From: Microbispora hainanensis
Lineage (GTDB): Bacteria > Actinomycetota > Actinomycetes > Streptosporangiales > Streptosporangiaceae
Length of the DNA stretch: 64,000 nt
Assembly (NCBI RefSeq): GCF_036186745.1
Contig: NZ_CP108086.1
Span: forward strand, 2,542,001 to 2,606,000
Direction of reading: 5' to 3'
Numbering within the stretch: position 1 is the stretch's first letter; each line of letters begins with the position of its first letter. Below are positions 34,858 to 44,737 of the stretch, piece after piece. Both the position numbers and the translations under genes were made by a program. The notes beneath the pieces were generated by a model. The model saw only the letters and a program-made list of their open reading frames with translations. It had not been told where the DNA came from and ran no database searches.

Positions 34858-36390
34858 TCAGTCGAACGACAACTCGGTCGTACGGCGGGGCATGAGCAGC
34901 AGCGCGGCGACGCTGAGCACGGCCACGACGACGAGCGCGATGAAGATGTGGTGGACCGCGTCGTACAACGCGCCCCGGACGAAGGTCGCGGCGGCGGAGT
35001 GGGCCGCCGCGCCCTGGGCCTTCAGCACCAGGCTCGTGGCGTCGAGGCTGTCCGGCAGGTGTCCCGCGACGTCGGCGGGCGGGTGGGCGAAGCGGTCCGA
35101 CAGCGTCGAGTTGGCGATGGCGCCGAGCACGGCGGCCCCGACCGTGCTGCCGAGCGAGCGGCAGAACATGTTGGTGGCGGTGACCACGCCGCGGCGTTCC
35201 CAGCCGACGACCGACTGCACGGCGACCATCGTGGGGCTGGCCGACAGGCCGAGGCCGACGCCGACGACGAAGCAGGCGGCCGCGACCTGCCAGATCATGG
35301 CGTTCTGGCCGAGCAGCGCGCACAGCACGGAGCCGGCCACCACCACGACGATGCCGATCAGCGCGGTGTCGCGGAACCCGATGCGCATGTAGAAGCGGCC
35401 GGAGAACGTCGCCGCGAGGGGCCAGCCGACGGTGAGCGCGGCGAGGGCGAAGCCCGCCACCAGCGCGCCGGTGCCCAGCACGCCCTGCGCGTACGTCGGG
35501 ACGTACGAGGTGAGCCCGATCGTGAGGGCGCCGATGCCGAGGGAGGTCAGGTTGCCGCCGGTCAGCGTGCGGCGGCGGAACACCCACAGGGGCAGCACCG
35601 GCTCGGCCGCGCGGCGCTCCACGAGCACGAAGGCGGCGATCAGGAGGAGGCCCGCCGCGAAGATCAGCAGACTGGGCGCCGAGTCCCAGTCCCAGGAGAC
35701 GCCGCCCTCCAGCAGGCCGAGGATGAGCAGGGAGGAGCCGCCGGTGAGCAGCACGGCGCCGGTGTAGTCGATCCGGTGGGAGCCCCGCTTCACCTGCTCC
35801 TTGAAGCGCCGGGCGAGCATCCAGGTGGCCAGGGCGCCGAGCGGCAGGTTGATGAAGAAGATCCAGCGCCAGGAGACGTACTCGGAGAAGACGCCGCCGA
35901 GCGTCGGGCCGACCACCGCCGAGATGCCCCACACGCTGGCGAGGTAGCCCTGGACGCGGGCCCGCTCCTCGACCGTGTAGAGGTCGCCCGCCATCGTCAT
36001 GCTGATGGGCTGCACCGCCCCGGCGCCGATGCCCTGGATCGCGCGGAACGCGATCAGCGCGGGCATGCTCCAGGCCACCCCGCACAGCACCGACCCGAGC
36101 AGGAACGCCCCGATGCCGAAGAACATCACCGGCTTGCGCCCGAACACGTCGGCGAGCTTGCCGTAGATGGGCACGGTCACGGCCTGGGTGAGCAGGTAGA
36201 TCGAGAACAGCCAGGGGAACTGGGAGAACCCGCCGAGGTCGGTGACGACGGACGGCACCGCGGTGGCGATGATCGTGCTGTCCAGCGCCACCAGAGCGGT
36301 GCAGAGCATGATGGCGGCGAGCACGGGACCGCGCTCCGACCGTAGCCCGATGCCTTTCGATGCCGTCGTCGTGGTCGACTTCGTGGTCAC
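34858..36390 (-). CDS. MFS multidrug exporter, EmrB/QacA (DHA2) family
   Basis: A 14-helix exporter of 510 residues. ALVALDSTIIATAVPSVVTDLGG, GKLADVFGRKPVMFFG (motif A), RAIQGIGAGAVQPISMTMAGDL and SWRWIFFINLPLG are the usual signatures of the EmrB/QacA subfamily. The GTG start at 36390 has GGGGAG seven bases upstream. A 34-base inverted repeat lies 34 bases before the start, as in TetR-controlled exporters, although no TetR gene is adjacent. It is convergent with the other MFS gene (22-base gap). Confidence 0.95.
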   Translation of the reverse strand: MTTKSTTTTASKGIGLRSERGPVLAAIMLCTALVALDSTIIATAVPSVVTDLGGFSQFPWLFSIYLLTQAVTVPIYGKLADVFGRKPVMFFGIGAFLLGSVLCGVAWSMPALIAFRAIQGIGAGAVQPISMTMAGDLYTVEERARVQGYLASVWGISAVVGPTLGGVFSEYVSWRWIFFINLPLGALATWMLARRFKEQVKRGSHRIDYTGAVLLTGGSSLLILGLLEGGVSWDWDSAPSLLIFAAGLLLIAAFVLVERRAAEPVLPLWVFRRRTLTGGNLTSLGIGALTIGLTSYVPTYAQGVLGTGALVAGFALAALTVGWPLAATFSGRFYMRIGFRDTALIGIVVVVAGSVLCALLGQNAMIWQVAAACFVVGVGLGLSASPTMVAVQSVVGWERRGVVTATNMFCRSLGSTVGAAVLGAIANSTLSDRFAHPPADVAGHLPDSLDATSLVLKAQGAAAHSAAATFVRGALYDAVHHIFIALVVVAVLSVAALLLMPRRTTELSFD

Positions 36391-36423
36391 GTGGTGGCTC
36401 CCCTGTCCCTTCGCGCACGTACA

Positions 36424-36457
36424 CGGGACCCTTCCGCTTGAGAGCGGAAGAGTCCCG
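36424..36457. promoter_or_regulatory. Long inverted repeat, putative TetR-type operator
   Basis: CGGGACCCTTCCGCT (36424-36438) is mirrored by AGCGGAAGAGTCCCG (36443-36457) around TGAG, with one mismatch. The core TTCCGCT-N4-AGCGGAA resembles the operators of TetR regulators that control DHA2 exporters. Its position before the exporter gene supports this over a terminator role. Confidence 0.75.
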
Positions 36458-36504
36458 AAACAGGGCAACTATCGCAAACCGCCCGGCATTCCTCGTTGGC
36501 ACCC

Positions 36505-37164
36505 TCAGCCGCGGCGCTGGGTGTCCTCCAGGTAGCGCAGGACGGCCGTGACCCTCCGGTCCGCGCGGTCGGTGGGCGCCAGGTCGAGCTTCGCGAAGAT
36601 GTTGCGGATGTGCTTGTGCACGGCGCCTTCGCTGATGAACAGCCGCTCGGAGATGGCGGTGTTGCCCAGCCCCTCGGCCATCAGGGCGAGCACGTCGCGC
36701 TCGCGGGCGGTCAGCCGTTCCAGCCCGCTGTCGGAGCGGGTGCGCGTGAGCAACTGGGCGACGACCTCGGGGTCGATGGCCGTGCCTCCGGCGGCGACCC
36801 GGTGCAGGGCGTCGAGGAACTCGCCGACCCGGCCGACCCGCTCCTTGAGCAGATAGCCGAGCCGGTCGGTCCCCCCGGCGAGCAGCTCGGTGGCGAACGC
36901 CTGCTCGACATACGCGGACAGCACGAGCACCGCCAGACCGGGCAGCCGGCGCCTGGCCTCCACGGCCGCGGCGATCCCCTCGGTGGTGTGGGTCGGCGGC
37001 ATCCGGACGTCGACGATGGCCACGTCGGGCCGGTGGGCGTCGACGGCCGCCAGGAAGGCGTCCGGGGAGTCGGTCGTCGCCACCACGTCCAGGGACTCCG
37101 CGCGCAGCAGCAGCGCGACCCCCTCACGCAGCAGCGGGTCGTCTTCGGCTATCACGATCCGCAC
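36505..37164 (-). CDS. NarL/LuxR-type response regulator
   Basis: The 219-residue protein has a receiver domain (EDDPLLREGVALLL; phosphorylated Asp52 in VAIVDVRMPP) and a C-terminal LuxR HTH (LTARERDVLALMAEGLGNTAISERLFISEGAVHKHIRNIFAKLDL). It starts with GTG inside the 3' end of the histidine kinase gene (13-base overlap), so both are coupled. The targets are unknown. The adjacent exporter and protease genes are candidates by position only. Confidence 0.95.
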   Translation of the reverse strand: MRIVIAEDDPLLREGVALLLRAESLDVVATTDSPDAFLAAVDAHRPDVAIVDVRMPPTHTTEGIAAAVEARRRLPGLAVLVLSAYVEQAFATELLAGGTDRLGYLLKERVGRVGEFLDALHRVAAGGTAIDPEVVAQLLTRTRSDSGLERLTARERDVLALMAEGLGNTAISERLFISEGAVHKHIRNIFAKLDLAPTDRADRRVTAVLRYLEDTQRRG

Positions 37165-38405
37165 GGCAACTCCACGTCGATGGTGGTCGGCCCACCGGGT
37201 GGGCTGGTCAGGGTGAGACGGCCGTCGTGGGCCTCGATCCGGCTGCGCATGCCGGTGAGCCCGGAGCCCTGGCGTTCGTCCGCGCCGCCGACGCCGTCGT
37301 CCTCGATCCGCAGGCGCAGCCGGCCGCCCTCACGCCGTACGGTCACGGTGGCGTGCCGGGCCCGGCTGTGCCTGGAGATGTTGGTGAGCGCCTCGGCGCT
37401 CACGAAGTAGGCGGTCGCCTCGATGGAGGCGGCGCACCTGCCGGGCGCGTCGACGTCGACCCGGCAGGGCACCCCGCAGTTGGCCGCGAGCCCGGCGAGC
37501 GCGTCGGCGAGCCCCCGGTCGGCCAGCACGGGCGGCAGGATGCCGCGCACGACCGTACGGAGCTCGGCCAGCGCCTGCTCGGCGGTCTCCTGCGCGCGTT
37601 CGAGCATGTCCTCCGCGCCCGGCCGGTTCTGCGACAGCGCGCGGCGGGCCGCGCCGAGCAGCACGGTGACGGCGACCAGCCGGTTCTGCGTCCCGTCGTG
37701 CAGGGAGCGTTCGATCCGCCGCAGCTCGGCGGCGTGGGCGTCCAGCGCCGCCGCGCGGGTGGCCGACAGCTCCGCGACGCGCAGGGAGAGGTCCATGTCC
37801 GCGGTGGGCGCCAGGAGCCGGCGTCCCGGCCACGCCTGCAACCGGGCCATTCCGCTCCCGAGCGCCAGGAAGCCGACGGCAAGCCCCACGCCGAGGAGCG
37901 CGACCGCCCAGGCGTCGGCGTCGTCGCGCACGTCCCAGAACACCAGCGTCGGGGCGGGGTCCTCCGCGGGCAGCGTCCGCCACCACAGCGGATAGGTGAC
38001 GTCCTGCACGGCGTCCACCACCAGGGTCAGCGCCGCCAGGCCGAGGAACAGGCCCAGCGTGGCGTGCACGAGGAGCCAGCCCAGCTCCCGCCGCACCGCC
38101 CGGTCGGCGAAGGCCGCGCGCACACCGGCCGGCGCGGGCCCCAGGGCGACGATCTCCGGCCCCCACCGGGACAGCCGGCCGCGCTCCCGCTCGGCGACGG
38201 ACCGTACGACCCGTGGCACGGTGGGCGCGAGGAGCAGGCCCACACCGATCACGCAGGTGAGCGCGACCACGACGAGCCACAGCAGAGCGGCGAACGCCAG
38301 CAGCGCGGTGCCGAGACCGCCGACGAGGTGTTCGAAGGCGTCGAAGAGGCCGCGGGCGTACGCGGCGACGCCCCTGGCCGGTTTCCGCTGACGCGCCGCC
38401 ATCAT
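37152..38405 (-). CDS. Sensor histidine kinase (HisKA_3 type)
   Basis: This membrane kinase of 417 residues pairs with the downstream response regulator. The first half has about four transmembrane helices (for example LGTALLAFAALLWLVVVALTCVIGVGLLLAP, and LGVGLAVGFLALG). The phosphorylated His236 lies in IERSLHDGTQNRLVAVTVLLGAAR. The ATPase has an N-box variant (SAEALTNISRHSRARHATV) and EDDGVGGADERQGSGLTGMRSRIEAHDG. The ligand is unknown. Confidence 0.95.
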   Translation of the reverse strand: MMAARQRKPARGVAAYARGLFDAFEHLVGGLGTALLAFAALLWLVVVALTCVIGVGLLLAPTVPRVVRSVAERERGRLSRWGPEIVALGPAPAGVRAAFADRAVRRELGWLLVHATLGLFLGLAALTLVVDAVQDVTYPLWWRTLPAEDPAPTLVFWDVRDDADAWAVALLGVGLAVGFLALGSGMARLQAWPGRRLLAPTADMDLSLRVAELSATRAAALDAHAAELRRIERSLHDGTQNRLVAVTVLLGAARRALSQNRPGAEDMLERAQETAEQALAELRTVVRGILPPVLADRGLADALAGLAANCGVPCRVDVDAPGRCAASIEATAYFVSAEALTNISRHSRARHATVTVRREGGRLRLRIEDDGVGGADERQGSGLTGMRSRIEAHDGRLTLTSPPGGPTTIDVELPCGS

Positions 38406-38451
38406 GCACCCCCTCGGGCTGACGAGCTTAGGGTCTTCGCGCGGTGGCCGT

Positions 38452-39429
38452 TCACCGCTGCGCGGCGAGTCCCGGTGTGAGCTCCGGTGTGAGCTCCGGT
38501 GTGAGTTCCGCCGTGCGCTCCGGCGCGGGCTCCTCGGCGGGACGGTAGCCGAGGCGTCCGCGGGTCGCGATGAGCACCAGGACCGCCGCCGTGGTGCCCG
38601 CGAGCAGGGTGACGTGGCTCGCGTGCTCGGGGGTGCCGAGCGACGGGAACATGTCCGAGTAGACGATCGACATGAAGTTGTTGACGCTGACGTGCAGCAC
38701 CATGATCAGCGGCAGGCTCTGGCCGGTGCGGTTGAACACCCAGGTGACGACCACGCTGAAGACGGTGGCGAAGGCGACGAACTCGCCGATCCTCGTCCAG
38801 GTGACGTCCGGCCAGCCGCCCCACTCGCTCAGGAACAGCGGCAGGTGCCAGACGCCCCACAGCGGGCCCAGGATGGCGGTGGCGCCCAGCGGGCCGAACC
38901 TCCGCTGCATGCGGGGCAGGGCGAAGTCGCGCCAGCCGGGCTCCTCGGCGAGACCGGTGGTGACCATCTGGAGCAGCAGGCCGGGCACGTACGCGACCAG
39001 CGCGGCGACGGGCGGCATGTGGATGTTCTCGCCGGAGAGCGCGAGACCGGTGACGATGATGAGGGCGGGCACACCGAGGGCGGTCCCGAGGTACCAGAGC
39101 CGGCCGACCCGCCACTTGGTCATCCGGCCGACCCACCGGCGGACGCCCTCCCTGCCGTCCGCGACCCTCGTCACGACGTACGCGGCGAAGATGGGGCCGA
39201 GATAGGCGCCGGGGAGAACGCCGGCGAACTGGGTGGTGCCGAGCACGGCGGGGAAGTCGAAGTCCCAGACCCCCAGGCCGTTGTTCGAGAGCACGTAGGG
39301 TGACCAGGCCACCCAGCTCATGAGGTTGGCCAGGGTGAAGAAGGCGACCAGCGGGTGGCGGCGGATGAAGCCCTTGATCCCGGTCTCGTTCGTGTGGTGC
39401 CCGGCCCGCGGCCGGCTGTCGAGTGCCAT
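38452..39429 (-). CDS. CPBP-family intramembrane protease
   Basis: The 325-residue membrane protein belongs to the CPBP (Abi, Rce1-like) family. The metal and catalytic motifs are LAEEPGWRDFALPRM (motif 1, EExxxR), VWHLPLFL (motif 2) and MVLHVSVNNFMSIVY (motif 3). Family members process prenylated or bacteriocin-like peptides, or scaffold membrane proteins. The C-terminus ends in a small ELTP repeat. The ATG has AGGAGA upstream. It is just upstream of the two-component genes on the same strand but with its own gap. Confidence 0.93.
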   Translation of the reverse strand: MALDSRPRAGHHTNETGIKGFIRRHPLVAFFTLANLMSWVAWSPYVLSNNGLGVWDFDFPAVLGTTQFAGVLPGAYLGPIFAAYVVTRVADGREGVRRWVGRMTKWRVGRLWYLGTALGVPALIIVTGLALSGENIHMPPVAALVAYVPGLLLQMVTTGLAEEPGWRDFALPRMQRRFGPLGATAILGPLWGVWHLPLFLSEWGGWPDVTWTRIGEFVAFATVFSVVVTWVFNRTGQSLPLIMVLHVSVNNFMSIVYSDMFPSLGTPEHASHVTLLAGTTAAVLVLIATRGRLGYRPAEEPAPERTAELTPELTPELTPGLAAQR

Positions 39430-39597
39430 TTCACGTCTCCTGTGGGAGTGCCGACTGACAGTGATCAGCACACCAGCCGGAGGCCCTCCCGGTCGCTCCC
39501 GCATGCTGCCCAATGGAGGTACAGCCAGGGGTACCAAGCGAAGACCGCCCAGAGCCGCGACAGGCCCTGAGCGGTCTCCTCCCACAGGAACGCCGGG

Positions 39598-41667
39598 TCA
39601 GATGAGGACGTGCGCCTCGGGGTTGCCGGCGAAGCAGAACTGCGCGTTGCGGGTCAGCTTGTAGTCGGCCGCCTGCCAGGTGTGGGCGGTGGCGTCCGAG
39701 CCGCGCATGTAGATGAAGTTGTATCGGTCGGCCGAGTAGATCCGGACGCCCTCCGCCTTGCAGCGCCGTACGAGACGGGTGTCCTCGCCCGCGTTGACCG
39801 GTTCGAACGGGAACGCCCGCAGCAGGTCGGACTTGGCCAGGATCGTAGCCCCCTGGATGAGGTGAGCGTAGCGGTGTTCCAGCCCCGGCAGGCGGAAGAT
39901 CGTGACGTCCTGGTCGGGGAAGTAGGTGTAGTGCGCGCCCTTGCCGACCATCTCGGCGTCGGCGTAGTCGAACGCGCGCACCAGGTCGGACAGGTAGTGC
40001 TCGCCGTAGATGTTGTCGTCGTCCATCTTGGAGATCAGCTCGCCCTCGGCGTGGGCGATGCCGTGGTTGAGCACCTCGCCCAGCGTCCAGGACGGGTCGG
40101 CGGTCAGCACCTTCACGGCCGGGATGCCCGCCGCGAGGGCCTTGTCGCGCACGACCGCCGGGTCCTCCGACAGGCCGTGCATGACCAGCACGAGCTCCAG
40201 GTTGCGGTGCCGCTGCCGCGCCACCTGGCTGATCGCGTGTTCGAGCTGACCGGCCCGGTTGGTCGGCAGCACCACGGAGATCGACCGCGAGCGCGAGACG
40301 ACCGGCAGGCCGAGGTCGGTGAGGATCTGGTCGACGCGGTGGGAGAACAGGTGCTTGTCGAACACCTCGCGCATCGCCAGGTGGCCCTGGCGCGCCCGCA
40401 GCTCGGGGCTGTTGATCAGGTAGATCGCCCGGTTGTACGCCTCCTCCTGGGAGTGCGCGACCGGGATGAGCGGGCCGAACGTCTCCTCGATGGCCCGCGA
40501 CCACCCCGACAGCACGGTGGTCGAGCAGGCCGACAGCTCGAAGACCCGGCGCGCGCACATGGTGGGCGAGTCGATCACCGAGTTCACGTTCAGGAAGACC
40601 TTGTACATCTTGTACGCGGCCAGCATCTGCTCGTACGGCAGCTCGCCCACGATGTGGGGGCGATACTCCTCCGGCCAGGCGTACTTGTCGGCCACGGAGG
40701 CGTTCCTGGCGTAGATGTGCAGGCCGAGCGGGCGCACCGGCGCGAGGATCGTCTCCATCTGCTCGCGCCGCTCGGGGTGCTTGTCGCGGAAGTACATCCC
40801 CGCGAAGACCACGTCGTACGGCCGGCCCTGCTTGGTCTGGATCGGGTTGTGGATCCGGGGCTGGGCGGCGAACTGCAGCACACCGACACGGTCATGACCC
40901 AGCATCTCGCGATATTTCGGGATCATGTCGCCGTCGCACGTGTACACGTAGTCGAACAGCTTGGCCGTCTCGATGAAGAAGTCGAAGTTGGGCGGGTCCT
41001 CCTTGTTCCAGAAGACCGTGGGGATGCCCTCCTCGCGGCACCAGGCGATCAGGTCGCGCAGCTCCTGCTTGGGCGCGTTGGTCCCGGTCATCTGGTAGCG
41101 CCAGCGGCCCTGGTTGCCGTGCCAGGCCGACTCGCAGAACAGCATCTCGGGCCGCTTCTCGGCGAAGATCTCCCGCCAGTCCTGCAGCCCGAACTCGATC
41201 TGGTCCCACTCGTACTTGAACGCCATGCGGGAGAAGTCGTCGAGGATGACCGCGACGCGCAGGTCGGGCCGTACGACCGGGCCGTCGGGCCACTTGAGGC
41301 CGGGGATCTTGACCTCGGGGCCGCGCTTCTCGGCCTCGGCGGCGACCTCGATCGCGGACGGCGGCGCCTGCGGCGGCTTCTTGCCGTCCTTCATCGCCTT
41401 GCTGAGATCACGCGGCAGCCGGACGATCTTCTTGGGCTTCGCCGCGTTCGTCAGCACCTGCGCGACCCGGTAGGGCTTCTGGGTCTGGGTGGCCTGCAGC
41501 CGCCAGAGGGCGTAGTCGGCGCGGGCCTCCTGGTAGGCGAGCCGGTTCTCCAGGTCGCGGATCCGCTGCTCGTACTGCTCGATGTGCTTGCGCTCCTCGG
41601 GCAGCCAGTTCACCGGCCCCAGTCGCTGGAAACGGGGCTCTTCAGGAGTCTCTTCGGTCTCAGCCAT
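39598..41667 (-). CDS. Two-domain glycosyltransferase (CgeB-like plus GT2-like)
   Basis: This 689-residue protein joins two domains. An N-terminal coiled coil (EERKHIEQYEQRIRDLENRLAYQEARADY) precedes a CgeB-like GT-B region (about 110-430: FCESAWHGNQGRWRYQM, VFWNKEDPPNFDFF, VVFAGMYFRDKHPERREQ, RRVFELSAC). The C-terminal GT-A/GT2 domain (about 445-680) has SRSISVVLPTNRAGQLEHAISQ, the metal motif KMDDDNIYG and GEDTRLVRR. Such fusions synthesise surface glycans. The start follows GGGGAGAGGT. It lies 110 bases downstream of wecB on the same strand. Confidence 0.88.
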   Translation of the reverse strand: MAETEETPEEPRFQRLGPVNWLPEERKHIEQYEQRIRDLENRLAYQEARADYALWRLQATQTQKPYRVAQVLTNAAKPKKIVRLPRDLSKAMKDGKKPPQAPPSAIEVAAEAEKRGPEVKIPGLKWPDGPVVRPDLRVAVILDDFSRMAFKYEWDQIEFGLQDWREIFAEKRPEMLFCESAWHGNQGRWRYQMTGTNAPKQELRDLIAWCREEGIPTVFWNKEDPPNFDFFIETAKLFDYVYTCDGDMIPKYREMLGHDRVGVLQFAAQPRIHNPIQTKQGRPYDVVFAGMYFRDKHPERREQMETILAPVRPLGLHIYARNASVADKYAWPEEYRPHIVGELPYEQMLAAYKMYKVFLNVNSVIDSPTMCARRVFELSACSTTVLSGWSRAIEETFGPLIPVAHSQEEAYNRAIYLINSPELRARQGHLAMREVFDKHLFSHRVDQILTDLGLPVVSRSRSISVVLPTNRAGQLEHAISQVARQRHRNLELVLVMHGLSEDPAVVRDKALAAGIPAVKVLTADPSWTLGEVLNHGIAHAEGELISKMDDDNIYGEHYLSDLVRAFDYADAEMVGKGAHYTYFPDQDVTIFRLPGLEHRYAHLIQGATILAKSDLLRAFPFEPVNAGEDTRLVRRCKAEGVRIYSADRYNFIYMRGSDATAHTWQAADYKLTRNAQFCFAGNPEAHVLI

Positions 41668-41777
41668 ACCTCTCCCCCTTACGGACAAGCCATCGTAAAG
41701 GGCCACAGAGACCTTTGTGCCGATATAGGGGATTCAAACGAGCGAGGTCTTCCCCCCGTCCTGAACCGTCCTGAGAA

Positions 41778-42905
41778 CTAACGCAGGATGCCCTTGGCGG
41801 CGGGGGAGAGGTTGTCGCCACGCAGCCAGGCCTCGATGACGCGGGCGATCCGCGGCCCGGCGGCGCCGTCCCACAGCGGCGGCAGGTCGCCGCTCGGCGT
41901 GGCCGCGCCGTCCGCGAGCGCCTTGGACGCCGCGGCGGGCAGCGAGGCGGGCGTGACGAGCCGGTTCGTGCCGTGGGTCACGGTGATCGGCCGCTCGGTG
42001 TTGGGCCGGACGGTCAGGCAGGGGACGCCCAGCATGGTCGTCTCCTCCTGCACGCCGCCGGAGTCGGTCACCACCAGGGCGGCCCCGCGCACCAGGGACA
42101 GGAAGTCCACGTAGCCGAGCGGGTCGACGATCTTCAGGTTCGGCCGGTTGACGAGACCGGCGTCCGCCAGCCGCTGCCGGCCGCGGGGGTGCAGCGGCAC
42201 GACGACCTGCACCTGCTCGGCCACGCCGAGCACGGCCTCGACCAGCTCGCGGGCCGCCTCGGGGTCGTCCACGTTGGCCGGTCGGTGCAGCGTGGCCACC
42301 GCGTAGTCGCCCTCGATCCCCAGCCGCTCCCGCACCGGCGCCGGGTCGAGCTTGGGCAGCGCGGCGAACAGGCTGTCGATCATCGGATTGCCGACGAGGT
42401 GCACCTTCGCCGGGTCCACGCCCTCGTTGGCCAGGTGCGACAGCGCCTCGGGCGAGGTGGCGAACAGCAGGTCCGACAGCGCGTCGGTGACGACCCGGTT
42501 GACCTCCTCCGGCATCTCCCGGTCGAAGGAGCGCAGGCCCGCCTCGACGTGCGCGGTCGGCACGTGCAGCTTGGCGCAGACGAGGATCGCCGCGAGCGTC
42601 GAGTTCACGTCGCCGTACACCACCACGAGCGCCGGGCGGTGTTCGAGCACGACGTCCTCAAGCCCGGTGAGCAGGGCGGCCGTCTGCCGGGCGTGGGTGC
42701 CGCTGCCGACGCCGAGGTTGGCGATCGGCTCGGGCAGCCCCAGGTCGGCGAAGAACACGTCCGACATCAGCGCGTCGTAGTGCTGGCCGGTGTGGATGAT
42801 GCCCTGCCGGACCCCGAGTTCGGCCAGCCCCCTGACGACCGGGGCCGCCTTGACGAAGTTCGGCCGGGCGCCCAGTACGTGCAGGACGAGGGGGTTGTCT
42901 CTCAT
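41778..42905 (-). CDS. wecB: UDP-N-acetylglucosamine 2-epimerase (non-hydrolysing)
   Basis: It interconverts UDP-GlcNAc and UDP-ManNAc in the cytoplasm. The 375 residues match the family. GARPNFVKAAPVV, GDVNSTLAA, HVEAGLRSFDREMPEEVNR, TLHRPANVDD, and the UDP-binding VTDSGGVQEETTMLGVPCLTVRPNTERPITV are all present. It is divergent from a GT4 gene and lies in the same locus as wecC, which uses its product. The start has GGCGAGG upstream. Confidence 0.97.
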   Translation of the reverse strand: MRDNPLVLHVLGARPNFVKAAPVVRGLAELGVRQGIIHTGQHYDALMSDVFFADLGLPEPIANLGVGSGTHARQTAALLTGLEDVVLEHRPALVVVYGDVNSTLAAILVCAKLHVPTAHVEAGLRSFDREMPEEVNRVVTDALSDLLFATSPEALSHLANEGVDPAKVHLVGNPMIDSLFAALPKLDPAPVRERLGIEGDYAVATLHRPANVDDPEAARELVEAVLGVAEQVQVVVPLHPRGRQRLADAGLVNRPNLKIVDPLGYVDFLSLVRGAALVVTDSGGVQEETTMLGVPCLTVRPNTERPITVTHGTNRLVTPASLPAAASKALADGAATPSGDLPPLWDGAAGPRIARVIEAWLRGDNLSPAAKGILR

Positions 42906-43003
42906 CTGCCTCGCCTTTCGTCTCTGGTCGTGCTCACAAGCCGTGCCCTGCCGCGCGTTTTCGCACTCCCTGGCACAAACGTTGCCTATGGTACGGTCGC
43001 GCC

Positions 43004-44671
43004 GTGGAAACCGAGGCCAACAAGCCCGCAAAGGCCGTGTCCGCCGCGTCCGCGAAGGCCGGCCTCGGCGGCTTCCTCCGGGGGTTCGCGAGGAACCCTG
43101 TCCTCGTCTCCCGGATCTTCGTCAGCAAGGTCAAGTCCGACCCGATGCGGGTAGCCCAGGCCGCCGCCGACGCGATCCCTCCCGGCATGCGCCCGGTCGT
43201 CGGACGCGTCGCCTGGCCCGCCGCCCGGTTCGTCAAGGTCAGGACCCGCAAGATCCTGCAGCGCGCGGCCAAGGGCCCGCTGCGGGACGCCAAGGCCCAC
43301 TTCGACGCCGGCCGGCTCACCGAGGCGGTCCAGGTGCTCAAGCCGCAGTCCCGGTGGCCGTTCGTCCGCCGCAGGATGGCCTACTACGAGGGGGAGAAGG
43401 CCGCGCTCGGCCCGAACCCGATCCCGCCCAAGCCGAAGATCATCATGGGTGAGCGGGTGACCGGCCGGGTGCTGCACATGGTCACCAACGCCCTGCCGTA
43501 CACGCAGGCGGGCTACACCGTGCGCACCCACCGCATCGTCACCGCCCAGAAGGCGGCGGGGCTCGACCCCCACGTCGTGACGAGCTGGGGCTGGCCCATG
43601 CTCCAGGGCCACACCGACGCCGAGCCGTACGAGGAGATCGACGGCATCCCCTACTACCGGCTCCTGCCCAAGGGCGAGGTGCCGTTCGAGAGCCAGGGCC
43701 GGATGATCCGCGGCGCCGCGGACGTCTCCGAGCTGGTCAGGACCCTCCGCCCGCAGGTGCTGCACGCGGCGACCGACCACCGCAACGGCTCCGTCGCGCT
43801 CGCCGTGCGCGAGCGGACGAACACGCCCTTCGTGTACGAGGTGCGCGGCTTCCTGGAGGAGACCTGGGTCTCCCGCGACCCGGCGAGGGTCGGCAGCGAG
43901 CGGCACAGGCTGCAGCGTGAGCGTGAGGCGCAGATCATGCGCGAGGCCGACGCGGTCGTGACGCTCGCCGAGACGATGGCCGCCGAGATCGTGGAGCGCG
44001 GCGTGCCCAGGGAGCGCATTTTCCTCGCGCCCAACGCCGTGGACGACGCCCTGCTGACGGCCGACTACGACGGCGAGGCGTTCCGCGACCGGTTCGGGAT
44101 CGGGCGCGACGAGATCGTCGTGGGCTCGGTGTCGAGCATCGTCGCCTATGAGGGCTTCGCCACACTTCTGAGCGCCGCCGCGCTGCTGCGCGAGGCCGGG
44201 ACGCCGGTGAAGGTCCTGCTGGTCGGGGACGGCGCCGAGCGGCCCGCGCTGCTCGAACAGGTCGAGAAGCTGCGCCTGACGGACGCGATCCTGCCCGGCC
44301 GGGTGGGCCCGGACGAGGCGCTGCAGGCGCAGGCGGCCATCGACATCTTCGTCTGCCCGCGCGAGGACCTGCGGGTGTGCCGTCTCGTCACCCCGCTGAA
44401 GCCGGTCGAGGCGATGGCGCTCGGCAAGCCGGTCGTGCTGAGCGACCTGCCCGCGCTGTCGGAGCTCGTCGGCGGTGAGGGCGCCGGCCTGCTGGTGCCG
44501 CCCGGCGATCCCGCCGCGCTGGCCAAGGCGCTCGCCGCGCTGCGCGACGATCCGGAGCGCCGGAGGATCATGGGCGAGGCGGGCAAGGCCGAGGTCGCCG
44601 CGCACCGGACCTGGAGCAGCCTGGCCCGCACGTACCAAGGGATCTACCAGTCCTTGACCGAAAACCGATAA
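43004..44671 (+). CDS. GT4-family glycosyltransferase with N-terminal helical extension
   Basis: The first 140 residues are a basic helical region (FLRGFARNPVLVSRIFVSKV, AKGPLRDAKAHFDAGRLTEAVQVL) that may bind the membrane or a partner. A GT-B fold follows: LHMVTNALPYTQAGYTVRTHRI, APNAVDDALL, LLVGDGAERPALLEQ and the donor-binding CPREDLRVCRLVTPLKPVEAMALGKPVVLSD. The GTG start lies only 12 bases after a TATGGT box (42987-42992) and has no ribosome site, so translation may be nearly leaderless. It is divergent from wecB and precedes wecC. The sugar is unknown; ManNAcA or its acceptor is plausible from context. Confidence 0.92.
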   Translation: METEANKPAKAVSAASAKAGLGGFLRGFARNPVLVSRIFVSKVKSDPMRVAQAAADAIPPGMRPVVGRVAWPAARFVKVRTRKILQRAAKGPLRDAKAHFDAGRLTEAVQVLKPQSRWPFVRRRMAYYEGEKAALGPNPIPPKPKIIMGERVTGRVLHMVTNALPYTQAGYTVRTHRIVTAQKAAGLDPHVVTSWGWPMLQGHTDAEPYEEIDGIPYYRLLPKGEVPFESQGRMIRGAADVSELVRTLRPQVLHAATDHRNGSVALAVRERTNTPFVYEVRGFLEETWVSRDPARVGSERHRLQREREAQIMREADAVVTLAETMAAEIVERGVPRERIFLAPNAVDDALLTADYDGEAFRDRFGIGRDEIVVGSVSSIVAYEGFATLLSAAALLREAGTPVKVLLVGDGAERPALLEQVEKLRLTDAILPGRVGPDEALQAQAAIDIFVCPREDLRVCRLVTPLKPVEAMALGKPVVLSDLPALSELVGGEGAGLLVPPGDPAALAKALAALRDDPERRRIMGEAGKAEVAAHRTWSSLARTYQGIYQSLTENR

Positions 44672-44737
44672 ACAGCAGAAAGTCGGATGTGTTGCATCAG
44701 GCATGCTTGGTTCCGAGTTGAGATAACCTTTGCCACC

